From positions 1-64,000 of the forward strand of contig CAVPFL010000003.1 of NCBI GenBank assembly GCA_963703745.1: a DNA stretch of 64,000 nt. The letters run 5' to 3'. The notes below the pieces were generated by a model. That model did no database searches. It saw only the letters and a list, made by a program, of their open reading frames with translations, and was not told where the DNA came from. This stretch comes from AP-15 sp963703745 (GTDB taxonomy: Bacteria > Pseudomonadota > Alphaproteobacteria > ATCC43930 > CGMCC-115725). The position numbers and the translations under genes were made by a program. Below, piece by piece: positions 43,064 to 51,543 of the stretch (positions are counted from its first letter, which is position 1; each line of letters starts with the position of its first letter).

Positions 43064-44452
43064 TTAGCCTCTCGCCCCGCCTCCGACCGGCTGCGGTCCA
43101 GCGGGCCGCGCCGGGGGCGGCTGGGGTTCCAGCTCTTGCGCGGCCTCGAGCAGCTCCTGCCGCCGGCCGAGCCACAACGCGTTGACGAGCCATAGCGCAG
43201 CGATCGGAATCGCCACTATAGCCGTCCCCGCCGCGCCCAAACCCGTCGAGCGCAACAGGGCGACTAACCAGGCACCGACCTGATCACCGGTGCGGTAGAC
43301 CACGGTATCGATGAAGCTCTTCGTTTTGTACCGGTCTTCGCGCGGGACGACGGTGAAGAGGACCTCGCGGGTCGGTCGGGCAATTGCGTAGTCCGACGCA
43401 CGGCGCAGCACCTGGAACACCGCCACAGCTGCAATCGTCGGGAAGAGGGCCAGTGCACCAAATCCAATGATGGTGAGTGCCGGCAGAAACCCGAGCGTCA
43501 AGGCGACGCCGATCAGCAGTATGATCCGACCGGTCAGAAACAGTTGGACGACGAGCGTCAAAACATTGACCAAAAGATCGACAGTCGCAAAGAACGCGGT
43601 CTGCGCCCCGCGGTCGCTGAAGCTGCGGCTGACGATCCCCGCTTGCTGAAAATAAAGGAATGTCGAAGTGACCGCGAACAGTAACAAAAAGAGGCTGACG
43701 TTGACGAGGTAACGCGAGCGGAAGGCGTGAGTGATCCCGGCGAATACGCTCCCGCCAATCGGGGCCTCCGTGTCACCGGCGGTTGGCTGCCGATGTAATG
43801 TCGGTGACAGGCGCGACAGGCGGCCTACAGCGAACACTGCGACTTCGAGCAAGAGCGCCGCCCCGAGCAGCAAGAACATCGGTGAGACATAGCTCGCCAA
43901 GATGGCGGTCAAGCTCGAGCCGACGATCGCGCCGATCGTCGCGCCGGCGGCAATCAAGGCGAACAGCCGTTTGCCCTGCTCGGGGCTGAATAGATCAACG
44001 TTCATCTGCCAGAACATCGAAACGACGAACAGATTGAACACAGAAACCCAGATGAAGAAAATCCGCCCGACCCAGATGGTCTGCTGCGCATCGGCCCAGT
44101 ACAGCAGCGCTGCGAACAGGACGATATTGGCGACGAAGAAGTGGTAGGTGATCGGGATGAATTGCGCGCGCGGCAGTTTTTTGACGAGATAAGCGAATGG
44201 GATATTCAGCACCAGCATGCAGACGAGAGTGCCGGTGAATAGCCATTGCAGATTGTTGACTCCGCCGGCGACACCCGCCTGGTCCCGGATCGGCCGCATG
44301 ATGTAATAGGATGACAGGACCGAAAAGATATAGAGCCAGCACCAGCCGACAACCGGCGCTTCCTCGCGCCTCACTTCGATGAAGCGGCCCAGCACACGAT
44401 GCACCCGATCCACCATGCCCCGGTCTCTACCCGGGGTGCGTTGGTCGGACAA
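43064..44452 (-). CDS. ATP/ADP-translocase-like (Npt) carrier of the MFS
   Basis: A 462-residue membrane protein with about 12 hydrophobic segments. YYIMRPIRDQAGVAGGVNNL near 49-68 and LFSPEQGKRLFALIAAGATI near 155 match the nucleotide-exchange carrier family related to Rickettsia and Chlamydia ATP/ADP translocases. Free-living bacteria carry such homologues of unknown substrate. A Pro/Ala-rich C-terminus follows the last helix. The stop of the upstream Tat-exported dinucleotide-binding protein lies 6 bases before this start, so the two are translated from one message. Direct evidence for ATP exchange is lacking. Confidence 0.78.
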   Translation of the reverse strand: MSDQRTPGRDRGMVDRVHRVLGRFIEVRREEAPVVGWCWLYIFSVLSSYYIMRPIRDQAGVAGGVNNLQWLFTGTLVCMLVLNIPFAYLVKKLPRAQFIPITYHFFVANIVLFAALLYWADAQQTIWVGRIFFIWVSVFNLFVVSMFWQMNVDLFSPEQGKRLFALIAAGATIGAIVGSSLTAILASYVSPMFLLLGAALLLEVAVFAVGRLSRLSPTLHRQPTAGDTEAPIGGSVFAGITHAFRSRYLVNVSLFLLLFAVTSTFLYFQQAGIVSRSFSDRGAQTAFFATVDLLVNVLTLVVQLFLTGRIILLIGVALTLGFLPALTIIGFGALALFPTIAAVAVFQVLRRASDYAIARPTREVLFTVVPREDRYKTKSFIDTVVYRTGDQVGAWLVALLRSTGLGAAGTAIVAIPIAALWLVNALWLGRRQELLEAAQELEPQPPPARPAGPQPVGGGARG

Positions 44453-44458
44453 GGCGGC

Positions 44459-45232
44459 TTAGTGGAGGCTGGCGACGATCTGCCGGATCTCTGCCGGCGT
44501 ATGCTCGCCGCCGAGCGGCGTTCCGGGAACGAGATATTTACCCATCGCGAGCCCACCGACGATAACCGGCTCAAAGCCGATTTCACGAATGAGATTCGAC
44601 GCGATTGCAAGGGCGTTCTGGTCATCGCCCGCGATCGGCACCCCAACCGGTTCGCCTGGGCGATGTGCATCCTCGGATAGCTTCGCAGAGCCGATCGCAT
44701 TGAATGCGCGGACGATGTGAGCGCCGGCCAGCAGCTTCGCCGTGGCGAGACCGGCGCCCCCTTGCTGCTCAACCCACTTCGCGAGCTCGTCGCCGTCGCG
44801 ACGCGCGATCGGGTTGCTCACGTCCAACACCAGTGCCTTCTTGGCGAGGGCTGGCCCATAATCTTTGCCAATTTGCTCCATAGCCGTATAGGGAACGACG
44901 ATCGCGACGACATCCCCAAACGCGATCGCCTGCTCGACCGTGCCCGCTCGCGCGAGCGGGCCGAGGCCGTCGACGAGGCTCTTCAGCTCCTCGGGATGGC
45001 GCGACGAGAACATCACCTGGTGGCCGGCTTTCACAAAGGCTGTGCCGAGCGCACCGCCCTCACGTCCGGAACCGACCATTCCGATTCTTAGCGACGCGCC
45101 GCCAGCCGGTTGCGCGAGAGCCGCCACCGGCGACGCCGCAAGTGCCAGCATCGCCGCGCTGCTCACGGCCATGCGGAGAAAATCGCGGCGGTCTTGATTG
45201 GCGGATTGATCCCTTGCCATGATCTCCCTCAA
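44459..45232 (-). CDS. Tat-exported F420-dependent-oxidoreductase-like NAD(P)-binding protein
   Basis: A 257-residue protein with a twin-arginine signal (DRRDFLRMAVSSAAMLALAA, cleaved near ALAQ) followed by a Rossmann domain: LRIGMVGSGREGGALGTAFV, MFSSRHPEELKSLV, VAIVVPYTAMEQIG, VRAFNAIGS. The family (F420 oxidoreductase, NADP-binding) is normally cytosolic. Export of a dinucleotide-binding fold by Tat, folded with its cofactor, is notable. The 6-base spacing to an ATP/ADP-translocase-like carrier suggests a joint function, perhaps nucleotide cofactor handling at the membrane. Confidence 0.78.
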   Translation of the reverse strand: MREIMARDQSANQDRRDFLRMAVSSAAMLALAASPVAALAQPAGGASLRIGMVGSGREGGALGTAFVKAGHQVMFSSRHPEELKSLVDGLGPLARAGTVEQAIAFGDVVAIVVPYTAMEQIGKDYGPALAKKALVLDVSNPIARRDGDELAKWVEQQGGAGLATAKLLAGAHIVRAFNAIGSAKLSEDAHRPGEPVGVPIAGDDQNALAIASNLIREIGFEPVIVGGLAMGKYLVPGTPLGGEHTPAEIRQIVASLH

Positions 45233-45405
45233 GCAAAGCGGTTGTCACCGTCCTCGGCGCCTAAATCGCTCTCTCGGAAAGTTGCCACAACTCAAAATTC
45301 GCGTCGGCCGGCAGCGCGCTGGCGACAGGTCGCCGATGCACGCCACTCTAGCTAACGTCACCCTGGCGGTCGAGGCATCTAACGCCCGTTGGGAAATAGC
45401 CCCGG

Positions 45406-45906
45406 CTAGCGAGACCCGCGTTGGGCCGGTTGCCCCCCGCTTCTCGGCCGCTGATGAAAGAGCTCGACGAATTTGGCCCGCTGTTCGGGCGACAATGTCG
45501 CCAGGAACGCCAGAGTTGGTGCGAGCAGTTCGCGCTGAAGGCTGCGCCGTGCTTGGCCGGCTTCGTCGAACAGCCGGGCCGCGGTCGCCTGGTCCGCGTC
45601 AGGTTTGGCGAGCTCGGACCAGGCAGCGCTCATCATCGGTTCGACAGTGTCGCGCATCTGCTGCATATGCGCGCGCACGTTCTCGGAATACTGGTCGAAC
45701 GCCTGTCTCTGTTGTGGATCGAGCGCGAGCTCTGCTCCTACCCGCTGCAGCCGCTCGGCAGGACTCGCCAGCGGCGGAGGCCCCTGAATGCGGATCCACA
45801 AAGCACCCGCGACAAAACACAAATTCAACAGCAGGGATAAGGTTAACACCACCGATAGGAGAGGGTGTCGCGTGGCACCGCGCCCCGCCGTCGAGACGAG
45901 CGTCAC
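45406..45906 (-). CDS. Periplasmic heavy-metal sensor-like (CpxP/Spy-type) protein
   Basis: A 166-residue protein anchored by one N-terminal segment (LLSVVLTLSLLLNLCFVAGA) with a helical periplasmic domain. AELALDPQQRQAFDQYSENV near 59 and LAFLATLSPEQRAKFVELF near 131 are the two LTxxQ-like repeats of the metal-sensor/Spy family. It overlaps the anti-sigma gene by 4 bases (ATGA), which shows translational coupling. With the ECF sigma and anti-sigma genes it forms an envelope-stress signalling cassette. Confidence 0.75.
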   Translation of the reverse strand: MTLVSTAGRGATRHPLLSVVLTLSLLLNLCFVAGALWIRIQGPPPLASPAERLQRVGAELALDPQQRQAFDQYSENVRAHMQQMRDTVEPMMSAAWSELAKPDADQATAARLFDEAGQARRSLQRELLAPTLAFLATLSPEQRAKFVELFHQRPRSGGQPAQRGSR

Positions 45907-46448
45907 GTCCGCAAGACCTCGCCGAGATCGCGCAGGAAACCACTTCCCGGATCGAACAGCTCGGGCAGAAAGCTGGCATCGCTCGAAGGGACCGGAGCAC
46001 TGAGCGTGCGCGACGCGTCGCTACCCATGGCAAACCCCAACCAGCTCGCCAACACCATCGCGGCGGCAAGGCTGCCCCATTGAGCGAAGCTCTGCAGGAT
46101 ACGCCCCCGCCGCGGCGGGGGCCTAAAGGGGATGACACGCGAGGTGGGCTCGCTCGGCAAAATCGCACCGGCTCGCGCGACGATGCGGTCCAACGTTCCC
46201 GGTAGCGCGTCGGGTACAGCGCCGGACCGCGCCGCCGCGACGTCGTCCTTCGCCGCGGGATCGGCGGCGAGAAGTGCGGCTATGCGATCGCTTTCGTCCG
46301 GCTCGAGAAGCCCGTCGGCGAAACCGGCGAGATCGAGAAAGCGCGAGACCTCGTCCTCCGTGGCGTCGGTCAGACAACTGCGGCGCCAGAGGGCACGGTC
46401 GGACGACCAGTCCGGCAATTCTTCCCGCTCCTCGTCGGTTCGGCTCAT
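45903..46448 (-). CDS. Membrane anti-sigma factor-like protein
   Basis: A 181-residue protein: acidic cytosolic N-terminus with a helical cap (FLDLAGFADGLLEPDESDRI), a linker with Pro/Arg run (IPFRPPPRRGR), one membrane helix (WGSLAAAMVLASWLGFAMG, about 123-141) and a short periplasmic tail. This is the plan of single-span anti-sigma factors that hold an ECF sigma factor inside. Its gene lies between the sigma factor and the periplasmic sensor, so release by an envelope signal is likely. The signal is unknown. Confidence 0.75.
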   Translation of the reverse strand: MSRTDEEREELPDWSSDRALWRRSCLTDATEDEVSRFLDLAGFADGLLEPDESDRIAALLAADPAAKDDVAAARSGAVPDALPGTLDRIVARAGAILPSEPTSRVIPFRPPPRRGRILQSFAQWGSLAAAMVLASWLGFAMGSDASRTLSAPVPSSDASFLPELFDPGSGFLRDLGEVLRT

Positions 46449-46557
46449 CGCAACGTTCTCCTCGCTTATCTACGTAGACGGCATCGCTGCCATCCCCGCA
46501 ACCTTACGGTTCTATCTTTAAGGCGTCATAGGGCGGTCCCGGGTGGTTGAGAGCCTG

Positions 46558-47088
46558 TCATTCCTCCTTTGCCTTGAAATGGGCTCGCAGCTTGACCATC
46601 GCCTTGTGGTGCGCGCTACGCACGGTCTGCGGGTCGATGCCAAGCGTTGCGGCGATCTCGGCAACCTCCATTTCGCGATCATACAACATCGTCAAGATTT
46701 CGCGCTGCCGAGGTGACAGCAGCGCGTCCGGCAGCTTGAGCTTTTGTGCTGGCTCAACCGGGTCGACGGCCAGTCGGCCCTCAGGCACGGCGTCGATCGG
46801 CGTCAGAACCGGCCGGTGTCGCCGCATGGCATCGCGAGCGGTGCTGCGCGCGACGATGGTAATCCACGTGGACAGCCCGGCTCGCGCGGGGTCGTAGCTG
46901 CGCAGGAGCCGGAAATCATCCTTGCACAGGCGGAGAAAGACCTCCTGCGCCAGATCCTCGACCTCCGCTGCCTCTCGGGCTACCCCGCGTACGGCCGCGG
47001 CAACGAGGCCGGCATAGCGCCGCACAAACGCTTCCCAGGCCCCCTTGTCCCCGCGCGCGAGCGCGTCCAGCTCGCCTCCCTGCGCCAA
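46558..47088 (-). CDS. ECF-type RNA polymerase sigma factor
   Basis: A 176-residue ECF sigma factor. Region 2 is seen as FVRRYAGLVAAAVRGVAREA, AEVEDLAQEVFLRLCKDDF (about 41-59) and LSTWITIVARSTARDAMRR (region 2.4, about 72-90). Region 4 is seen as LSPRQREILTMLYDREMEVA and EIAATLGIDPQTVRSAHHKA. It directs polymerase to a stress regulon. It is the first gene of the three-gene cassette that continues with the anti-sigma factor; 109 bases separate the two. An autoregulatory promoter is expected, but I could not place one. Confidence 0.85.
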   Translation of the reverse strand: MAQGGELDALARGDKGAWEAFVRRYAGLVAAAVRGVAREAAEVEDLAQEVFLRLCKDDFRLLRSYDPARAGLSTWITIVARSTARDAMRRHRPVLTPIDAVPEGRLAVDPVEPAQKLKLPDALLSPRQREILTMLYDREMEVAEIAATLGIDPQTVRSAHHKAMVKLRAHFKAKEE

Positions 47089-47153
47089 TCAGCCTGCCTC
47101 ACACTGTTGGTTGGTGGATGCGGACGGCCGCATCTCGGCATTCCTGCCCACCC

Positions 47154-48767
47154 TCAACCGAGCGCGCTAAAGAAGTCGTTTCCCTTGTCGTCGATGACGA
47201 TGAAGGCCGGGAAGTCAACCACCTCGATGCGCCAAACCGCTTCCATTCCAAGTTCGGGGTATTCGATGACCTCGACCTTGCGGATGCAGTCTTGGGCAAG
47301 GCGTGCGGCCGGCCCGCCGATCGAGCCGAGATAAAAGCCCCGGTGCTTCCTGCAGGCCGCTCGGACTTCGGCTCCCCGGTTACCCTTGGCGAGCGTAATG
47401 AAGCTCCCGCCTGCCCCCATGAAAGCATCGACATAGCTGTCCATGCGACCGGCTGTGGTCGGCCCGAAAGAGCCCGACGCATATCCCGCCGGCGTCTTCG
47501 CCGGTCCGGCATAGTAGATCGGGTGGTCTTTTACATAATCGGGCAGCCCTTCGCCGCGATCGAGCCGCTCTTTGAGCTTTGCATGCGCGATGTCGCGCGC
47601 CACGATCAGCGGACCGGTGAGGCTCAGGCGGGTCTTGATCGGGTACCCCGACAGGATCCGGCGGATCTCGTCCATCGGTCGGGCGAGGTCGATCGGCACG
47701 ACCTCGCCGCCGAGCGCCGCGTGGTCGATTTCGGGCAGGAAGCGGGCCGGGTTCGCTTCGAGCTCTTCGAGGAACACGCCCTCGGCGGTGATCTTGCCGA
47801 GGATCTGGCGGTCCGCCGAACAGGAAACGCCAATCCCGATCGGCAGGCTGGCACCGTGCCGCGGCAACCGGACTACCCGCACGTCATGGCAGAAATACTT
47901 GCCGCCGAACTGGGCGCCGATGCCGAGATGGCGGGTCAGCTCGAGCACCTCCTCTTCGAGCCCGCGGTCGCGGTAGGCCTGGCCGTACTGGTTGCCCTCG
48001 ATCGGCAACGCGTCGAGATAGCGGCAGCTGGCGAGTTTGACCGTCTTCAAATTCATTTCAGCCGAAGTGCCGCCGATCACGATGGCGAGGTGGTAGGGCG
48101 GGCAAGCGGCCGTTCCGAGGGTGCGGATTTTCTCGTCAAGGAATTGCAACAGCGATCGCGGGTTCAGCACGGCTCTGGTCTGTTGGTACAGGAAGCTCTT
48201 GTTGGCGGAGCCGCCGCCCTTGGCGATGAACAGAAATTTATATGCCTCGCCGGGTTCCGCGAAGATGTCGATCTGCGCCGGGAGGTTGTCGCCGGTGTTG
48301 ACCTCCTCATACATCGACAACGGGGCCAGCTGGCTGTAACGCAGATTGGTCTCGGTATAGGTGCGGCGGATGCCGGCCGAGAGAGCCGCGGCATCGTCGC
48401 CATCGGTCCAGATCTGCTGCCCTTTCTTGCCCATGACGATCGCGGTGCCGGTATCTTGACACATCGGCAGCACGTTGCCGGCGGCGATATTGGCGTTCTT
48501 CAACAAATCGAACGCGACGAAGTTGTCGTTGGCCGAGGCCTCCGGATCGTCGAGGATGGCCCGCAGCTGAGCGAGATGGCCGGGGCGCAGCAGGTGTGCG
48601 GATTCGATGAAGGCTTGGCGTGCAAGAAGGGTCAGGGCCTCGCCGTCCACCTTGACAATGCGGCGACTCTCGAACGTGCCAAGCGACACGTAATCGCCGG
48701 TGAGCTTGCGGTAGGGCGCGTCATCCGCGCCGAGTGGGAAGAGCTCGTGATAGGCGGCATTGCTCAT
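47154..48767 (-). CDS. fumA: Class I fumarate hydratase (4Fe-4S)
   Basis: A 537-residue class I fumarase, the oxygen-sensitive two-domain type that hydrates fumarate to malate in the citric acid cycle. Cluster cysteines are C103 (PMCQDTGT), C222 (TAACPPYH) and C316 (GVSCSADR). The C-terminal domain holds TPAGYASGSFGPTTAGRMDS. Length and motifs are normal. It is the first gene of the conserved backbone fumA-sspB-ssrA-thyX-mrp seen here, and the ECF cassette follows 65 bases downstream on the same strand. Its upstream side carries dispersed repeats. Confidence 0.88.
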   Translation of the reverse strand: MSNAAYHELFPLGADDAPYRKLTGDYVSLGTFESRRIVKVDGEALTLLARQAFIESAHLLRPGHLAQLRAILDDPEASANDNFVAFDLLKNANIAAGNVLPMCQDTGTAIVMGKKGQQIWTDGDDAAALSAGIRRTYTETNLRYSQLAPLSMYEEVNTGDNLPAQIDIFAEPGEAYKFLFIAKGGGSANKSFLYQQTRAVLNPRSLLQFLDEKIRTLGTAACPPYHLAIVIGGTSAEMNLKTVKLASCRYLDALPIEGNQYGQAYRDRGLEEEVLELTRHLGIGAQFGGKYFCHDVRVVRLPRHGASLPIGIGVSCSADRQILGKITAEGVFLEELEANPARFLPEIDHAALGGEVVPIDLARPMDEIRRILSGYPIKTRLSLTGPLIVARDIAHAKLKERLDRGEGLPDYVKDHPIYYAGPAKTPAGYASGSFGPTTAGRMDSYVDAFMGAGGSFITLAKGNRGAEVRAACRKHRGFYLGSIGGPAARLAQDCIRKVEVIEYPELGMEAVWRIEVVDFPAFIVIDDKGNDFFSALG

Positions 48768-48829
48768 GCATCACCCCGGGGTGCGATCTCGCCGCACAAT
48801 CGCCGTTTCCGCATCAGCGTCAAGGGTTG

Positions 48830-49215
48830 CATCGCCGTCGTGTATGCTTCGAGACGCCGCCCTAAGGCCACTCAGCGTGAGATCCATCGGTGATGCATTG
48901 AGAAATTCCTCATCCTGAGAGCCTGTGAAACAATCCCTCACCACTTATCCATTCGTCACCCCGGCGCAGGCCGGGGCCCATCGCGCCGCGGCAGGGACCT
49001 ATAGTAGTTGTCTAAGCGATTGTAACTTCTCGAAAAGCTTGGAATGGCGGAACCATGGGTCCCGGCCTTCGCCGGGAAGACAGAACTGATTTGCGCTGAA
49101 CCCCGAGCGCGATCTTCATTCGTTCCCAAACTCTGCGGAGGCTGCCCTTCGAAACGCCGCCTGCGGCGGCTCCTCAGGACAAGGCGGCCATCTCGAAGAG
49201 CCTGCCCTCGCGAAG
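48830..49215. repeat. Mosaic of intergenic palindromic repeats
   Basis: Between fumA and sspB. GTCACCCCGGCGCAGGCCGG (48955-48974) and a reversed partner with CCCGGCCTTCGCCGGGAAGA (49061-49080) face each other as a REP pair. A second kind of element, CTTCGAGACGCCGCC (48851-48865) and CTTCGAAACGCCGCC (near 49150-49165) followed by CTCCTCAGGA, occurs twice. Such elements are common in alphaproteobacteria. No gene is supported here. Confidence 0.6.
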
Positions 49216-49241
49216 GCGGGGGACGCACAGCGCTGATCGAG

Positions 49242-49715
49242 CTATCGCTTGCGAAACTTGTCGAGCGTCACGATCTCGGCGGCTTGCCGCGGCGGTTGCT
49301 TTGGCGCCTCCGCCGCGGGGATTTTCGCGGGCAGTGCGGCGCCGCCTTGCGGCTCCGCGGCCGAGATTTCGAACTGAAGTCCGAACTTGACCGAGGGGTC
49401 GGCGAAGCTGGTCATCGCCACAAAGGGGATGGTCAGCTGCTCCGGCCGGTTTTGAAAGCTCAAGGTGACAGAAAATTCTTGCTCTCCGACTTCAAGACCC
49501 CGGAACTGATGTTGAAGAATGATCGTCATTTCTTCTGGGTACTTGTCTCGCAGGTAGTCCGGTAGCACGACCCCGGGGATATCGGTGCGAAAGCTCACGT
49601 AAAAATGATGGCCGCCGTGCAATCCCTCTCGAGCCGCGCGAGCGAGCGCTTCGCGCACAACCCCGCGCAATGCGGTCTCGACCATCTTCTGATAATCAAA
49701 GAGATCCTGGGCCAT
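49242..49715 (-). CDS. sspB: SspB-family ClpXP adaptor
   Basis: A 157-residue alpha-type SspB. ATG 49715 (MAQDLFDYQKMVE) is preferred over the TTG at 49739. The core has HHFYVSFRTDIPGVVLPDYL near 36-55, YPEEMTIILQHQF near 60 and the tag-binding beta surface, followed by a Pro/Ala-rich linker and a C-terminal ClpX-binding tail IVTLDKFRKR. SspB delivers ssrA-tagged proteins to ClpXP. Its gene sits about 45 bases downstream of the tmRNA coding piece on the same strand, so tag and adaptor are encoded side by side. Confidence 0.85.
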   Translation of the reverse strand: MAQDLFDYQKMVETALRGVVREALARAAREGLHGGHHFYVSFRTDIPGVVLPDYLRDKYPEEMTIILQHQFRGLEVGEQEFSVTLSFQNRPEQLTIPFVAMTSFADPSVKFGLQFEISAAEPQGGAALPAKIPAAEAPKQPPRQAAEIVTLDKFRKR

Positions 49716-49759
49716 ATCCGGCGGCTCGCTCGCTGGCAACGGTGGGGGTCATAAGGCGA

Positions 49760-50072
49760 GTGAGGGGCTTCTGTTGCCCGGTGCCCCTCGAACCGCGAGT
49801 TACTTTAGGCTTTTACCCCGTCAAGGGTTAGGCCGCGAGTGCCTCTGTTGCGAAGTTATCGTTCGCAGTTAGATAATGACCCGATAACGGCGAAATCATA
49901 CCGGGCGACGGATATTGTCTTTACCACGCGCGTCGAGCCTAGTTCGCCCCCGCGAATCGCCGGCATCGCAGCCGGCAAGAAATTGGTGGAGGCGCCGGGT
50001 ACTGCCCCCGGGTCCGCAACGCTTATTTCACAAGCCGTTTATCGCCATAGTCGGTTGCCCGACAATGCAAAT
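49760..50072 (-). ncRNA. ssrA: Permuted two-piece tmRNA, tag ANDNFATEALAA
   Basis: On the minus strand the acceptor piece (about 50072 to 49984) comes first and ends with encoded CCA (49986-49984). The coding piece begins at 49951 with GGGGGCGAACTAGGCTCGAC. The two mature ends pair as a 7-base acceptor stem (GGGGGCG with CGCCTCC), and a 32-base spacer with a GCCGGC hairpin (49959-49976) lies between. The tag frame runs from 49866 to 49828: ANDNFATEALAA then TAA. This is the alphaproteobacterial two-piece arrangement. The T-loop (CCGGG...CCCGG) is non-standard. The outer ends of both pieces are approximate. Confidence 0.92.
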
Positions 50073-50200
50073 ATAGGACGGCCGGCGCGGAAACGCAACG
50101 CCGCGCTGGCGCTCCTCGCTCGGGGTTAAGAATCAGGGCCTCCGCATCCGTTGATGGAGACTCGCTGCCCAACCTCGGTAGCAAGCCCGCGCGCATGTGG

Positions 50201-50340
50201 TTATCCACACGGTCCTTCGGGGTGGGCATCAAAGGATGAAATCCGCAGGATATAAGTGCTTGATTTTGTTTGACGCGCGCCGAGAGCTGTGGGAATCCTG
50301 TGGATGGTCCGAAGAATAACCCCGGCCGATCTGTGGAAAA
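50201..50340. promoter_or_regulatory. DnaA-box cluster between tmRNA and thyX
   Basis: TTATCCACA (50201-50209) is a consensus DnaA box. Two near-boxes on the other strand follow: TGTGGATGG (50299-50307) and TGTGGAAAA (50332-50340, one mismatch to TGTGGATAA). An A+T-rich patch (CTTGATTTTGTTTGACG, 50256-50272) lies between. It may be a DnaA-controlled promoter for thyX or part of an origin. I see no AT-repeat array or replication gene that would prove an origin. Confidence 0.45.
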
Positions 50341-50439
50341 CCTCAAACTGTCGCGGATAAGTCTGTAGACAACAGCCGTTCGACTTTGCAAGCGTTCGGA
50401 TCCGGGAGAGCCTTCCGCCGTGTGCAGCTGACACGGTGG

Positions 50440-51387
50440 ATGGGTGACATGCGGCTCAAGATGGAGCAGCAGGACGAAATTGTGAGCCAGCGTCAAGAAA
50501 ATCGGCCGACGCGGCGGGCCACCGTGCCGGCCTTGGAGGAAATCCTCTATCAGCCGCTGCGGGTGCTGGATGATCACGGGTTTGTGCGGGTCGTCGACTA
50601 TATGGGCGACGATGGCGCGATCGTGCAGGCCGCCCGCGTCTCATACGGCCGTGGCACTAAGCGGACGAGCGAGGACCAGGGGCTCATCAACTATCTGATG
50701 CGCCATCGCCACACGACGCCATTCGAGATGTGCGAGATCAAGTATCACGTCAAGCTACCGATCTTCGTCGCCCGGCAGTGGATCCGCCACCGCACGGCCA
50801 ACGTCAACGAATACTCGGCGCGCTACTCTATCCTCGACAACGAATTCTACCTGCCCTCCCCCGAACACCTGGCGGCACAGACGACGACGAACGGGCAGGG
50901 GCGCGGCGAGGTACTTGAACCGGCGGGGGCGCAACAGGTCCTTGATCTACTACGCGACGACGCCGAGCGGGCTTACCGCGGTTACGCGAAATTGCTGAAT
51001 GAAGGCGCCGCGGGCATGCCGATCGACCCGGGGCGGCCGGGCCTCGCGCGCGAACTCGCGCGCATGAACTTGTCGCTAAATTTCTATACCCAATGGTACT
51101 GGAAGATCGACCTACACAATTTGTTGCATTTTCTGTCGTTACGCGTCGATTCGCACGCGCAATACGAGATCCGCGCTTATGCTAAGGTAATGCTCGATAC
51201 GCTGGCATTGTGGGTCCCAATGACCTACGCGGCGTTTCTCGAATACCGGATGAATGCCGCGGTTATATCCGCGAGCGGGCTGGCCGTGATCCGCCGGCTA
51301 ATCGCAGGCGAACAGGTAGATCAGGCCTCGAGCGGACTCTCGCCACGAGAATGGCGCGAGCTGATGGCCGTGCTTCGAGACCGATGA
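50440..51387 (+). CDS. thyX: Flavin-dependent thymidylate synthase ThyX (intact copy)
   Basis: A 315-residue ThyX, which makes dTMP with FAD, NADPH and methylenetetrahydrofolate. The family motif RHRTANVNEYSARYS (RHR-x7-S) lies near 115-129, with HTTPFEMCEIKYHVKLPIFV just before it and WYWKIDLHNLLHFL near 218. Start codon choice is uncertain (ATG 50440, 50452 or 50464); none has a strong ribosome site. A decayed second copy lies at 55252-56003. The gene follows ssrA and a DnaA-box cluster. Under the single-crossover model its 3' half may come from the donor DNA. Confidence 0.88.
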   Translation: MGDMRLKMEQQDEIVSQRQENRPTRRATVPALEEILYQPLRVLDDHGFVRVVDYMGDDGAIVQAARVSYGRGTKRTSEDQGLINYLMRHRHTTPFEMCEIKYHVKLPIFVARQWIRHRTANVNEYSARYSILDNEFYLPSPEHLAAQTTTNGQGRGEVLEPAGAQQVLDLLRDDAERAYRGYAKLLNEGAAGMPIDPGRPGLARELARMNLSLNFYTQWYWKIDLHNLLHFLSLRVDSHAQYEIRAYAKVMLDTLALWVPMTYAAFLEYRMNAAVISASGLAVIRRLIAGEQVDQASSGLSPREWRELMAVLRDR

Positions 51388-51412
51388 CGCCCTGAAGCAT
51401 CATTCCAGGGCG
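51388..51412 (+). terminator. Weak hairpin after thyX
   Basis: CGCCCTG (51388-51394) pairs with CAGGGCG (51406-51412) around an 11-base loop directly after the thyX stop. Short stem and no T-run, so only a possible terminator. Confidence 0.35.
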
Positions 51413-51543
51413 CGGGCGCGCCGGCCTGCCCCTTCGGGGCGTCCCGGAATGACGATCGTCACGATGATCAAGCTGACGCACCTGAGCCCGCGCGCATTCG
51501 ATGATCATCCGCCGTGGGCGCCAGCTGTGCGTGGCCGGTGCTA

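Noticed and set aside
47089..47153. ECF-type promoter before the sigma gene
   Set aside because: GGAAT and CGTC can be found, but their spacing (13 bases) does not fit the GGAAC-N16/17-CGTT pattern.
47118..48893. 591-codon plus-strand frame antisense to fumarase
   Set aside because: No family resemblance; the minus strand encodes a full class I fumarase with all cluster cysteines.
48851..49190. Small genes between fumA and sspB
   Set aside because: Frames are made of dispersed palindromic repeats and have no ribosome sites.
50201..50340. Chromosomal origin of replication
   Set aside because: Only three DnaA-like boxes and no origin-linked genes (hemE, parAB, gidA, dnaN); kept only as a DnaA-box finding.
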